From contig JANXEI010000001.1 of the NCBI GenBank assembly GCA_025058835.1, positions 438,561-502,560 on the forward strand: a DNA stretch of 64,000 nucleotides. The letters run 5' to 3'. Both the position numbers and the translations under genes were made by a program. Shown here piece after piece: positions 41,716-50,437 of this stretch (positions are counted from its first letter, which is position 1; each line of letters starts with the position of its first letter). The notes beneath the pieces are model-generated. The model was given only the letters and a program-made list of their open reading frames with translations, was not told the origin of the DNA and did not search any database. The DNA is from Acidilobaceae archaeon. Lineage in GTDB: Archaea > Thermoproteota > Thermoprotei_A > Sulfolobales > Acidilobaceae.

Positions 41716-42636
41716 GTGAGTATAAGTATTGCGAAGAGGCGAATACAAAAGCTGGGCGGCTCTAGCCTCATCGTAACGTTGCCTAAGACTTGGGCAAAGA
41801 GGTATGGTCTAGACGTTGGGGACACTGTAGTTGTGCTTGACGAGGGAGACCACATAAAGATATTCCCACCTGATACCCGGAATCCCCAGTTCACTGAGAT
41901 CATTAGGGTGAGGCACAACGATGACACTCCAATATCGCTCCTCATAGACTGCCTATACCTGAAGGGATACAGGAGGTTCGTGATTAGCACGTCGCACGTG
42001 AGCGCAGAGAACTTCATGAAGATCATCGACGAGGCAAAGGGACACCCAAAGGTCAAGTCTGTTAGCCTCGGCTTCAACGACATCGAGATAGCCCTCGATG
42101 GAGTGGAGCTTGACAACCCCGCAAAGCTAACTCGCTATTACAACATCAAGATCCAGGAGCTCTTAGATATAATTGAGAAGGCGAAGGTCAGCCCAGTCAG
42201 CGATGAGGCGGTGGAGAGCATTGTGGAGGATGCTGTGAGCATGGCTAGGACGATAGGGAGGGCAATAAGGAAGCACGGCATTTCGCTCTGCCAGCCCGAT
42301 ACCGTGGAGCCTACGGCTATAGGTGAGCTTATGCTAGTCCCGCGGATGCTCCAGAAGATCTATGCCGAAATAAGGGGAGGAGCAGAGGTTCCGGAGGACG
42401 TCATGAAGAAGCTGAAGTTGACAATGCTCGAGCTTTTTGGAGGCATAGCTGGTAGGAGCACCAAGAGGCTCGCCACAGCCATAAAGATGATCGGGGAAAT
42501 CGACGCAGAGATCGACAGGATGGGGACGAATGGGAGGAGCGCAGCTCTCGCAGGCCTTATGAAGGGGCTTCTGTTAGTCATGAAGAACGTGGCAGAGAAC
42601 ACCGTGTGCGAGAACGCAAGTATGGGATATCTCTAG
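41716..42636 (+). CDS. AbrB/SpoVT-type DNA-binding plus PhoU-like regulator
   Basis: A protein of about 306 residues with an N-terminal SpoVT/AbrB swapped-hairpin domain (RRIQKLGGSSLIVTLPKTWAKRYGLDVGDTVVV) and a PhoU-like helical region in the rest. This archaeal architecture is annotated as phosphate uptake regulator. A phosphate transporter is not nearby, so the regulon is unknown. GTG 41707 directly abuts the AGGTGG SD sequence; GTG 41716 gives normal spacing and starts at MSISIAKRRI, which I prefer. The palindromic operator-like site is about 40 bp upstream. Confidence 0.85.
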   Translation: MSISIAKRRIQKLGGSSLIVTLPKTWAKRYGLDVGDTVVVLDEGDHIKIFPPDTRNPQFTEIIRVRHNDDTPISLLIDCLYLKGYRRFVISTSHVSAENFMKIIDEAKGHPKVKSVSLGFNDIEIALDGVELDNPAKLTRYYNIKIQELLDIIEKAKVSPVSDEAVESIVEDAVSMARTIGRAIRKHGISLCQPDTVEPTAIGELMLVPRMLQKIYAEIRGGAEVPEDVMKKLKLTMLELFGGIAGRSTKRLATAIKMIGEIDAEIDRMGTNGRSAALAGLMKGLLLVMKNVAENTVCENASMGYL

Positions 42637-43595
42637 CCCGATTTCTCCAGGGCTCTACAACATATTCGAGCAACGTGTAGGTCCCTCTGAGAAAGGTCTC
42701 GGGGTCTACTGTTTTCCAGATCGAGCTCCACTACTATGTACTCTCTTCCATCATCTCCTCTCAGAGCCTTGTTCTCTACTATCCCTATCTCAGGGTCAAC
42801 AGGTATGGTGGGGACCGTGAAGAAACTTTTCCCATCCCCCGCTTCTACTGTGCCGCCGACGAGAAATATCGGTAAACCCGTCTCTCTACTCCGGGTGAAC
42901 AGAAAGCTGTAGAGCGCCGTCATACTGGGCATCTTGATACCATTGTTATCTACAAAGTCTCCGAGGTAGGGGGAGTCTGTCAGCAAGAAGCCTACTATGA
43001 CATTTACCCGTTTTACAATGAATGCCCTAAATATGTCTGGATAAGCTATGTCCTCGTCCACGAAGACGCCAATTCTACCCTGTGGCTCTATGTCAAAGAT
43101 TCCGAGCTCCCTTCCGCTACTGATGCCTACCCTTTCCTCTAGCTTACTGATAGATATCTTCCTGTACTTGCCGACAACCACTCCTTCGGGCGATGTCATC
43201 ACAACGGTCAAGTAAGTCCTGGGCCCCGCCTTCTCTACTATGGGTCCTGCTATCAAGTACGTCTTAGTTTCTAGGCTCCACCTCGCGAGAAGCGAGGCGG
43301 CGCTGTTCTGTCTGGTCCTCCCGGGGCCGACGGGAATCGCTTCGGCACCGTTCCATAATAGCTTCGATAGCCTGTTCTCGGCGAAGAGGGAGAGGGGGCC
43401 GGTGAAGGGGTAAGAGGGGAGAATAATGATCTTCACCTCTTTGTGCTCTGCCTTTAGCTTCCTTACGAGCTCGCCGAGCCTCTTGGCATTGGTCCTCTTG
43501 GCATCTAACCTTATCCTTTCGTGTATTATGCCTACTTTTACCTTTGCTCCTCCTGGTTCTCCTCTCCGAAAACGCCCCTCGCCTCTCTCAAGCAT
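42633..43595 (-). CDS. Nitrilase-superfamily protein lacking catalytic residues
   Basis: A protein of about 320 residues with the overall order of carbon-nitrogen hydrolases: KVGIIHERIRL start, IILPSYPFTGP, KYRKISISKLEER, IGVFVDEDIAYPD and LPIFLVGGTVEAG. The catalytic Glu is replaced by Ser (ILPSYP) and the Cys by Asp (FVDEDI); only the Lys region is kept, so hydrolysis by the normal triad is not expected. The start is unclear. ATG 43595 gives 18 extra residues inside the end of the reverse gyrase gene. The natural N-terminus would be near the GTA after a strong GGAGGAG sequence, but no standard start is there. Confidence 0.75.
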   Translation of the reverse strand: MLERGEGRFRRGEPGGAKVKVGIIHERIRLDAKRTNAKRLGELVRKLKAEHKEVKIIILPSYPFTGPLSLFAENRLSKLLWNGAEAIPVGPGRTRQNSAASLLARWSLETKTYLIAGPIVEKAGPRTYLTVVMTSPEGVVVGKYRKISISKLEERVGISSGRELGIFDIEPQGRIGVFVDEDIAYPDIFRAFIVKRVNVIVGFLLTDSPYLGDFVDNNGIKMPSMTALYSFLFTRSRETGLPIFLVGGTVEAGDGKSFFTVPTIPVDPEIGIVENKALRGDDGREYIVVELDLENSRPRDLSQRDLHVARICCRALEKSG

Positions 43596-46500
43596 TCTAA
43601 CAGCTCCCCCCCTCCTGCTCCTACGTCATTCCTTGATAGGAATAGCCTTATAGGTCGTGAAAGTCCCCGAATCTCTCTATAGAGCTCCTTCACCACTGCT
43701 TGCCAGTACTTGCTGCCCCTCTCTACCTCGTCCATCGCTCTCTCGAGGTCCCTCGTCCTCTCTTCTGTAACTAGAGCAGGCACTATCCTCAGGTGCTTAC
43801 CAACGAACTCTATAGATCTCATCTCTTTCTTCTCCAGCTCCTTCGTCAGGAACATCAGACTCATCTTTCCCATCTTCGTTGGCACTACGTATTCCCTCCT
43901 CTTTTTCGGAGCGATCACGTAGCCCCTCTTGAACAAGGTCTCAAGGATCTGAGAGTAAGTGCTAGGCCTCCCTATTCCCCTGCTCTTCATCTGTTCCACG
44001 ATATCTGCCTGCGTCATCAAGGGCAACTTTCTGATCCTCTTTTTCTTCACGCTAGCTTCAACTTCGCCCACCCTAAGAGGCCTGGGCTTCGGCCCGAACT
44101 TCCATACCAGCGTGAAGCCAGAGGCAGAGGCGTTCTCAGAGCTCGGATCGCCAACTTCAACGACTCTTTCCTCCGTTATCGTAACAGAACCCTCCTGGCC
44201 TACTACCTCTATCTGATAAGTTCCCTTAACCACTCTCACCTTTTTCATCTGGCTAGCCATAAACCTCCTGAAGATCATATCGTAGAGCTCGAGGTGTCTA
44301 TTCGTGACCTCGGGCAACTCTATGAGACCCTCCTCTACGTAAGACATCAGGGTCTCCGCATCGAGAGGTCTCACAGGCCTTATCGCCTCATGAGCCCCTT
44401 CCTCTCCCCATCTCCTAAGCTCCATCAGTTCCCCGTGTCTCTCCCCAAATTTCTCAGAGAGCCACATCTTGGCAATTTCCAGCCCTTTCTCGCTTACCCT
44501 GGTAGAGTCTGTCCTGTGATATGTGATGAGGCCCCAGGTGAAGAGGTCTTGCGCAAGCCTCATGGCCTCCGCAGCCCCCATTCTCAGGTATCTGTTAGCA
44601 TCAGCGATCAGAGTATCTGTCGTGTAGGGAGGCGGGGGACTAGCCTCCTCTATCTTTGTTGAGACAAGGGATATCCTTACCTTAACCCCTTTCCTTTTCT
44701 TCCAGGCCCTCCTCAGGAACCCAGCAACTCTCTCTTCTATTGCATCCTCTCGAAGAGCTATGAGAGGTTCGCTGTCGGCATCTATTAGGTATAGGTCAAC
44801 GGGCTTCCTCTCCTCTTCCCTTTTTACCAACCATCCCATCACCGGAGTCTGCACTCTCCCTGCACTCAGGTTGTAGTTGAACTTTCTCTCGCAAAGTTTG
44901 GTCTCCCTTGGGGAGAGGCGCGACTGGGAACAGTACCTCGGCCAAAAGATGCACCACAGGAGGGGCGATAGAGTGAAGCCTATCCACCTGTCCTCGATCC
45001 TCCTCACGAGCTGTGCCTCTACTAGCCTTTCGTTGAACTCCCGCGGACTTGCTAGCGAGCTAAGTATCTCTTCCCTCGTCACCTCGTGGAACTCAATCCT
45101 TCTGATCTTCTGGGAGTAGGGCGAGAGCGCCAGGAAGAGATCCCATCCTATCTTTTCGCCCTCCGTATCAGGATCCGTGCCTATCAGCACTTCGTCGACT
45201 TCCCATGCTGCTCTCCTCAAGTCCTCTATGATTTGGGCTGAGTCTTCTATCTTCTTGCTGCCACACATAGGACAAACGGGGCTCTCCGAAGCGAACCGAT
45301 AGCCGCAAGAAAGACATCTCTTTCGCGTAGCGAAAACGGGGACGAAAGCTCTACTGCGATTTCCGACTAGGACCCCGAAGACGTTCTCGTAACGGGAGTA
45401 AGGCTTGGGTAACTTCGTTGTGTCCATGCCGAGAGTTAGGTCGTAAACATGGCCGCCGCTTGCAGCTATCATGAGGAGATGGTTGGGCAGAGTCACCTCG
45501 TATATTCTGAGCCCGTTCTGCATTATCCTTACCGCAGGCCTACCGAAGAACGATGCGATGGTCCTCGCCTTGTTTGGGGACTCCACGACGAGCAGAACTG
45601 ATTTCATGAGGTCTACGTTCTTCTTTCTCTCCTTCATCCTCCTCCTTTCCTCAGAGATCTCGCGCAAGATCACGTCTAGCTCGAGCTCGCTGAGAGAGCT
45701 CCACTTTGTAGATGTTAGTCTCCTCAGCCTCGTCACAAGATCGTTGAAGACCAACCTGTCGTCCACGAGCACAACGCTCAGTCCCTTTGTTAACCCGCCT
45801 GCGTATAACCTACTGCTCCTCCCACTACCCTGGATGTACGTGGCGACATCAGCTATCCTTATGTACTTGCGACCATTTACCTCCGCAATGGATATGTCTC
45901 CTCTCTTGCTCAGCTCCTCCCAGACTTCCTCCCTCTTCATGACCTCATTTACAAAGTCCCGAGCCTTCACGATGATCTTGTACACCGGCGAATCGTCAGC
46001 CTCTCCCCTCTCTATCTTCTCAGTGATGCTCTGCAGATAAGCAGGGCTGAACCTCCTCAATACCCGTCGCAGCTCTGCAAGTTTCCTCCTGGCCTCCTCC
46101 ACTATCTCTGGCCTGCTCGATTTAGTGAGGATAGAGAGGAGCCTCGTCAGGTTTATAACGCTCGGCCTCTCTGCCCCTACCCTCAAGACTATCTTAGGAA
46201 CTCCCACAAAGACTACGTGCTTTATCCTTTGGGGGAGATCGAGTCCTCTTACTAGTAGTCCGTAATAGTCTGCTATTCCGACTAGCACTTCTATGTTCCC
46301 CTTCTTGAAGTCCTCTAATTTCCTTGGAGCAGCCGACTTGCTATGGTACGCCTCTGCCCTTACTCCCTTTTTCTTTAGCAGCTCTGTCAGTTCATCTGCC
46401 TTCTCTGTTCCCAGCTCTTTTGAGACGAAAACTAGAGTACCATCTCCGAGCTTCGACACTAAAGAAACCGCCTCCTGGAGGGGATCATCGGCAAAGAGGT

Positions 46501-47482
46501 AAGCATCTACTATGTTCCTGAGGCCTACGTCGCTGCCTCCCCCTACCTCGAAGCCCAACAGAGCTCTGAAGAGTCTGCTCGCGCTCCCCCTAGCCCTCCC
46601 CGTTGCGCTGCTTACGATGAGCTGAGATACATTTGCTTTGATCTCCTCAACCCTCTTCTTTAGGGAGTCTCTCCTCTCGTATAGTTCTGAGACGTTTTCT
46701 CCACTGTTCCTCCTTTCTGCTATCTTTCTCTGTACTGCTAGGAGCTCCTCTCCTGTTCTTATGTCCTCCTCGCTGAGCCCAGCAACCCTTAGGACTGCTC
46801 TTACGCTCCGGTTGCTCTTCAGGACCGCGTCTACGTCGTCCACGAAGATCAGAGCGAAGCCGTGGCGGGAGAGCTGGTCAGCGTAGGCGCGGGCGAAAGC
46901 TATGGTCGCAAGGAGGATGTCGAAGTTACCCTCTATGACGTCTCTCAGAACTTCCTCCCTCTTTTTCACCTTTCCATGGTAGCCAAGTACTCTGAGCTGA
47001 CAACCGGATTTGCTCACGAACTTCTCGAGCCTTTCTGTGAACTCCCTGACCAACGTGGTCGTGGGAACGAGGATGAGAGCTCTGTGCTTGCTCTGGCCTT
47101 TTCTGCACGCAAAGAAAATGGAGGCCACTAAGCCGAAGACCGTTTTACCGGTGCCGGTCGGTGCCATTATGCTAAAACTGTCCCCTCTTATAACGCGTCT
47201 TATCCATGACCTCTGAGCTCCCCACGGCTTACCGACAAGCTTGCTGAAAAGTTTTGCCAGCTCTTCTGCCCTACTCTCCAACTCCCATATCTCTGCCATG
47301 GCTCCTAACGTTCCATGTCTCATCAACGCCTTCTGGAGGTTCTTTCTTGACACATCTTTGACCTTTGGCAGGCACTTGGAACATGGAAGCCCCTTCCTTA
47401 GCCTTCTCTCATCTATCGCTCCTCCGCAGTTAGGGCACGAGTTTAGGTAGATGCCCTTCGTCCCTCTCAGCGATCGTCTCAA
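43538..47482 (-). CDS. rgy: Reverse gyrase
   Basis: A 1314-residue fusion of a helicase-like half and a type IA topoisomerase, which introduces positive supercoils; it is the marker protein of hyperthermophiles. N-terminal zinc finger C16/C19-C34/C37, Walker A APTGTGKT (107-114), DEAD-box equivalent VDDVD near 205, latch region, second zinc finger (CLSCG and CPMCG, near residue 720), TOPRIM acidic segment GTDPDTEGEK and active-site Tyr988 in TYHRTDSTR. Length is complete, with no intein or split. TTG 47482 follows GGAG. The 3' end overlaps the nitrilase-like gene. Some crenarchaea carry two copies; only one is in this window. Confidence 0.98.
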   Translation of the reverse strand: MRRSLRGTKGIYLNSCPNCGGAIDERRLRKGLPCSKCLPKVKDVSRKNLQKALMRHGTLGAMAEIWELESRAEELAKLFSKLVGKPWGAQRSWIRRVIRGDSFSIMAPTGTGKTVFGLVASIFFACRKGQSKHRALILVPTTTLVREFTERLEKFVSKSGCQLRVLGYHGKVKKREEVLRDVIEGNFDILLATIAFARAYADQLSRHGFALIFVDDVDAVLKSNRSVRAVLRVAGLSEEDIRTGEELLAVQRKIAERRNSGENVSELYERRDSLKKRVEEIKANVSQLIVSSATGRARGSASRLFRALLGFEVGGGSDVGLRNIVDAYLFADDPLQEAVSLVSKLGDGTLVFVSKELGTEKADELTELLKKKGVRAEAYHSKSAAPRKLEDFKKGNIEVLVGIADYYGLLVRGLDLPQRIKHVVFVGVPKIVLRVGAERPSVINLTRLLSILTKSSRPEIVEEARRKLAELRRVLRRFSPAYLQSITEKIERGEADDSPVYKIIVKARDFVNEVMKREEVWEELSKRGDISIAEVNGRKYIRIADVATYIQGSGRSSRLYAGGLTKGLSVVLVDDRLVFNDLVTRLRRLTSTKWSSLSELELDVILREISEERRRMKERKKNVDLMKSVLLVVESPNKARTIASFFGRPAVRIMQNGLRIYEVTLPNHLLMIAASGGHVYDLTLGMDTTKLPKPYSRYENVFGVLVGNRSRAFVPVFATRKRCLSCGYRFASESPVCPMCGSKKIEDSAQIIEDLRRAAWEVDEVLIGTDPDTEGEKIGWDLFLALSPYSQKIRRIEFHEVTREEILSSLASPREFNERLVEAQLVRRIEDRWIGFTLSPLLWCIFWPRYCSQSRLSPRETKLCERKFNYNLSAGRVQTPVMGWLVKREEERKPVDLYLIDADSEPLIALREDAIEERVAGFLRRAWKKRKGVKVRISLVSTKIEEASPPPPYTTDTLIADANRYLRMGAAEAMRLAQDLFTWGLITYHRTDSTRVSEKGLEIAKMWLSEKFGERHGELMELRRWGEEGAHEAIRPVRPLDAETLMSYVEEGLIELPEVTNRHLELYDMIFRRFMASQMKKVRVVKGTYQIEVVGQEGSVTITEERVVEVGDPSSENASASGFTLVWKFGPKPRPLRVGEVEASVKKKRIRKLPLMTQADIVEQMKSRGIGRPSTYSQILETLFKRGYVIAPKKRREYVVPTKMGKMSLMFLTKELEKKEMRSIEFVGKHLRIVPALVTEERTRDLERAMDEVERGSKYWQAVVKELYREIRGLSRPIRLFLSRNDVGAGGGELLECLREARGVFGEENQEEQR

Positions 47483-47538
47483 CTAGCTCCAGACCCACGG
47501 AGAAGAGCCCTTTGCAAGCCAGAATATAAACTTTATTG

Positions 47539-48135
47539 TTACCCTTCGTTAACGCATATCTGTTTGACGCGTGCTGCCCTCTCCGATATCATGGCGAGGT
47601 CTCTCCATCTCGTCGAAGCGCTCTCAACTTCTTCACAGAGTTCGCGTAAGTTCCTTCTCCTCTGATTGAGATCGCGAGGCTTCTCCCCCTGTATCTTGGG
47701 ACTCCCCTCCATGAAGCCCTCCGGATAATACCAAACCTTGAACCAGGTGAAGCCCCTCTGCAGAAGCTCGATGCCTATACGCGTTAGAACTGTTGGCACG
47801 CCGAGATCGAGGAGGAAGGTGGTTTCGGGGTCCCATGAATATTCCACATAGAGTGGCTCCCCTCCTCCTAACGAGCCGGAGACCCAGTCATATATGAGAG
47901 GCTCGTGGGGGAGAAAGAGCTTAGAGTCTATGTTGAAGAGCTCGACCCATGCTCTATAAGGCCCTCTGCCGCAGAAGGCCTTAAGGTTCAGCACCACAAA
48001 TCCATTGAGCAGGAGCTCTACATTGTGCTCTTCTCTAAACCTCCCTCTCCTCACAACCAATGAGAAGCTCGAAGGTAGCCCTCTGCCTCTCAGGAGAGCT
48101 GCTATGCCGGCATGGCTACACGAAACGGAGCTCAC
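47539..48135 (-). CDS. DUF1122-like protein
   Basis: A 198-residue protein of unknown function. The segment from about residue 75 (LPHEPLIYDWVSGSL) through VEYSWDPETT and the strongly patterned GFTWFKVWYYPEGFMEGSPK resembles the crenarchaeal family DUF1122; recognition is from memory. GTG 48135 overlaps the EamA stop (GTGA), so the two are cotranscribed. Function is not known. Confidence 0.6.
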   Translation of the reverse strand: MSSVSCSHAGIAALLRGRGLPSSFSLVVRRGRFREEHNVELLLNGFVVLNLKAFCGRGPYRAWVELFNIDSKLFLPHEPLIYDWVSGSLGGGEPLYVEYSWDPETTFLLDLGVPTVLTRIGIELLQRGFTWFKVWYYPEGFMEGSPKIQGEKPRDLNQRRRNLRELCEEVESASTRWRDLAMISERAARVKQICVNEG

Positions 48136-48953
48136 GAGCTCTCCTCCCTCTCAAGCGATGAGATTAGAAGAGCTATGAGTATCAGCCCATACGAGGCGGC
48201 GAGCAAAGGAGTGATCTCTTCGGAGAAGAGGAGTAAACCCCATACTGCTGCAAGCACAGGCTCTAGAGAGGCAAGAACGGAGGCGGTAGAGGCTTTGATA
48301 TACTTCACCCCCATCGAGAACAGCCAGTAGGGCAAGAGCGTGCAGAACACTGCAAGGTATGCTCCGGCTATACCAGCTCTCACGAGGTCCCCCGGCATGC
48401 CGAAGGCTAGATGGTAGAGGCCTATTGGTACGGTAACTACAAGCGTGAAGGGCATCGCACCCACCGATACCTCTCTGTGAAACCCTCGTCGAGAATAGTA
48501 CCTCGCTGCTGAGATGTAAAGCCCATATGTAATTCCGGAAAGCAGGCCGAAGAGGAAGCCTAGGGGGTTCAGGCTGCCGCCCCTTGCCTCATAGCCCATG
48601 ATGGTTGCTGAGATCAATATGAGGAGCGCTCCTGCCAAGGCGTATCTGCTGGGTCTCTCCCCATAGGCTAGCGCAGAGAGGGTGCTCCAGAGAGGGGCTG
48701 TGTACAGGAGGAAGGCTGCCGCTCCAACTCCTGCGGTTATGGCAGCCAAGGGGTAGGAGGAGAAGAGGAGCCCTAGCAGGAGGCCGGCAATGAGGGAAGG
48801 TCTAGAGAGGGACCTGAAGACTAGGAGCGCTATAGCTCCTGCAACTATGGACCTGACCAACGCCATGAGACTGACGTCCTGACCGAACGAGCTCGCTACT
48901 CCTATCGTTGACCACAAGGCCGCCGCTAGCAGAACGTAAAAGCCATGCCACAA
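48132..48953 (-). CDS. EamA/DMT-family transporter
   Basis: A 273-residue membrane protein with about ten helices in two halves, the drug/metabolite transporter layout. The second-half signature is visible as PYWLFSMGVKYIKASTASVLASLEPV followed by SEEITPLLAASYGLILIALL. DMT proteins export or import small molecules such as amino acids and nucleotide sugars; the substrate cannot be predicted. The start is TTG 48953. It is coupled with the DUF1122 gene. Confidence 0.85.
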   Translation of the reverse strand: MWHGFYVLLAAALWSTIGVASSFGQDVSLMALVRSIVAGAIALLVFRSLSRPSLIAGLLLGLLFSSYPLAAITAGVGAAAFLLYTAPLWSTLSALAYGERPSRYALAGALLILISATIMGYEARGGSLNPLGFLFGLLSGITYGLYISAARYYSRRGFHREVSVGAMPFTLVVTVPIGLYHLAFGMPGDLVRAGIAGAYLAVFCTLLPYWLFSMGVKYIKASTASVLASLEPVLAAVWGLLLFSEEITPLLAASYGLILIALLISSLEREESS

Positions 48954-48982
48954 AGTGGCCCCCTAATTCTTCACCAGCGGTC

Positions 48983-49942
48983 TTAAACTTCTCTCAAAAT
49001 GTCGAAGATCTCTTCCCTAACGTAGTATCTGCATGATGTCTTGTCCTCGAGGAGCCCTCTCATGATTCTTGGGTGCCTCTCGGGGGGGATTCTCATCAGT
49101 CCCTCCGGATAATCGGGCACCTGGTGTCCTCTGGCCCTCATGACTTTTCTGGCACTCTTTACGATTTCTAGCAGTTTCTCCTCCGAGTCGCATTCGCTCA
49201 ATTGGCTGAGCTTCCGTTCCAACTCCTCTCTCCCCCTACCTCCTCCCCACCTTCTCGTCCTCTCAAGCTCCTTCGCAATAGGATCGCCTAGGAACACAGC
49301 CTGGTAGCGATAGATGGGCTGGGGGAGAATCACTGGAACAGTAAGTTTTGTTATGCCGCCAGTGTCAGCGTAGATTGCGTGGACGCCCTTGTATAGTATT
49401 CTTGCCAGCTGTCGAGGCCTGAAGAGGGAAGAGAGCAGCTCCTTGATAACAAATCTGGTGCTGAGTCCTAAGGCCCATGCATCGTATATAGCCTCTATGT
49501 AGTCGAGCCTCTTAGCATATCTCAGCCTGTACTGCTCATGGAACCTCAGATGTCTGAAGACGAGAAGGTAGGGGAAGCTAAACGTTATGGCCTCAGGCCA
49601 TATTTCTGGCAGCTGCTTAAGGTATTTCCAACTCTCCTCGTGAACGACCTCGTTTGCCTGCACGTAGAAAACGTAATCGCCCTGACACTTCCTAAGAAGC
49701 CTATTGGTGGCCTCTCTCAGCTCTTCGTGAAAGCTACCGCGCTGCCACTCCTCCCTGAACAACCTGATCTTCTTGTTAACCCTTGCGGCCCTTTCTAACA
49801 GCTGATAGGTCCCATCATCTGACATGCCGTCGCTGATGAGGAACTCATCGCATACAGGGAGCGCTTGAGCTATCGCTTCGAGGAAAGGATATCCCTGACT
49901 TAGCACGTTCCTCACGATCATGAAGCAGCTGACCTTCTTCAA
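48983..49942 (-). CDS. Family 2-type glycosyltransferase
   Basis: Cytoplasmic protein of about 319 residues with the GT-A start VSCFMIVRNVLSQGYPFLEAI and the nucleotide-binding strand LISDGMSDDGTYQLLE. The following region (GDYVFYVQANEVVHEESW) occupies the usual acidic-motif position but reads QANE, not a clear DxD. Products could be cell-surface glycans or glycoprotein glycans. The frame is open to 50032, but TTG 49942 follows GGGGAG and lies downstream of the TATA-like CCTAAAAGC, so I use it. Confidence 0.72.
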   Translation of the reverse strand: MKKVSCFMIVRNVLSQGYPFLEAIAQALPVCDEFLISDGMSDDGTYQLLERAARVNKKIRLFREEWQRGSFHEELREATNRLLRKCQGDYVFYVQANEVVHEESWKYLKQLPEIWPEAITFSFPYLLVFRHLRFHEQYRLRYAKRLDYIEAIYDAWALGLSTRFVIKELLSSLFRPRQLARILYKGVHAIYADTGGITKLTVPVILPQPIYRYQAVFLGDPIAKELERTRRWGGGRGREELERKLSQLSECDSEEKLLEIVKSARKVMRARGHQVPDYPEGLMRIPPERHPRIMRGLLEDKTSCRYYVREEIFDILREV

Positions 49943-49967
49943 CCGTCTCCCCAGTACCACACGTTTC

Positions 49968-49982
49968 AAGCTTTTAGGAGTG
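49968..49982. promoter_or_regulatory. Shared TATA region of the GT2 and MetRS-beta-like genes
   Basis: AAGCTTTTAGGAG on the plus strand and CTCCTAAAAGCTT on the minus strand: overlapping TATA-like boxes about 30 bp from each divergent start. Confidence 0.45.
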
Positions 49983-50007
49983 AAAAGAGGGGAGGAGGGG
50001 ATCACGT

Positions 50008-50334
50008 ATGATCGAGTACGAGGACTTTGCAAAGCTCGACATAAGGGTCGGTAGGGTCCTGAAGGCTGAGGCGGTTCCCGGGAGCAAGAAGCTGATTAAA
50101 GTCATTGTGGACGTAGGGGGAGAAGAGAGGCAGGTGCTTGCAGGGGTAGCGAAGTGGTACAGGCCCGAAGAGTTGATCGGGAAACTGGTAGTGGTTCTCG
50201 TAAACCTTAAGCCTAAGCCTATGGCAGGGACTGTCAGCCAGGGAATGATCTTGGCAGCCGGCTGCGGCGAGGGGGAGAGGCCGGTGCTCTTACAGCCCAT
50301 GGAGCCTGTAAAGGAGGGCTCCAAGGTCTGCTAG
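50008..50334 (+). CDS. tRNA-binding OB-fold protein, MetRS beta-subunit/EMAP II-like
   Basis: A 108-residue single OB-fold domain: FAKLDIRVGRVLKAEAVPGSKKLIKVIVDVG, then the VSQGMILAA signature. The same fold forms the C-terminal tRNA-binding appendage of many methionyl-tRNA synthetases and is encoded separately in many archaea. It would hold tRNA for a synthetase in trans. ATG 50008 follows GGGGAGGAGGGG. Confidence 0.9.
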   Translation: MIEYEDFAKLDIRVGRVLKAEAVPGSKKLIKVIVDVGGEERQVLAGVAKWYRPEELIGKLVVVLVNLKPKPMAGTVSQGMILAAGCGEGERPVLLQPMEPVKEGSKVC

Positions 50335-50335
50335 A

Positions 50336-50381
50336 TGCTACTGAGCCGGCGTCGCGGAAAGGAATCGACGCTTTGGTAGCA
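50336..50381 (+). other. Candidate structured RNA / terminator hairpin after the MetRS-beta-like gene
   Basis: TGCTAC (50336-50341) pairs with GTAGCA (50376-50381). Inside, GCGTCG (50349-50354) pairs with CGACGC (50366-50371), with an internal loop between the stems and an 11-base purine-rich terminal loop. The shape resembles a small guide-RNA hairpin with a pocket, but the lower stem is short and no clear ACA box follows. A further inverted repeat CCTGAG/CTCAGG spans 50409-50442. Both lie between convergent genes, so termination is also possible. Confidence 0.3.
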
Positions 50382-50437
50382 ATAGCGTAGGCCATAATGC
50401 TAAGCTTCCCTGAGCCTTGGAGAGGGCTAGCCTGCCC

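Noticed and set aside
43793-44662. 289-codon open frame antisense to reverse gyrase.
   Set aside because: Histidine/leucine/proline-rich shadow frame opposite a conserved topoisomerase domain.
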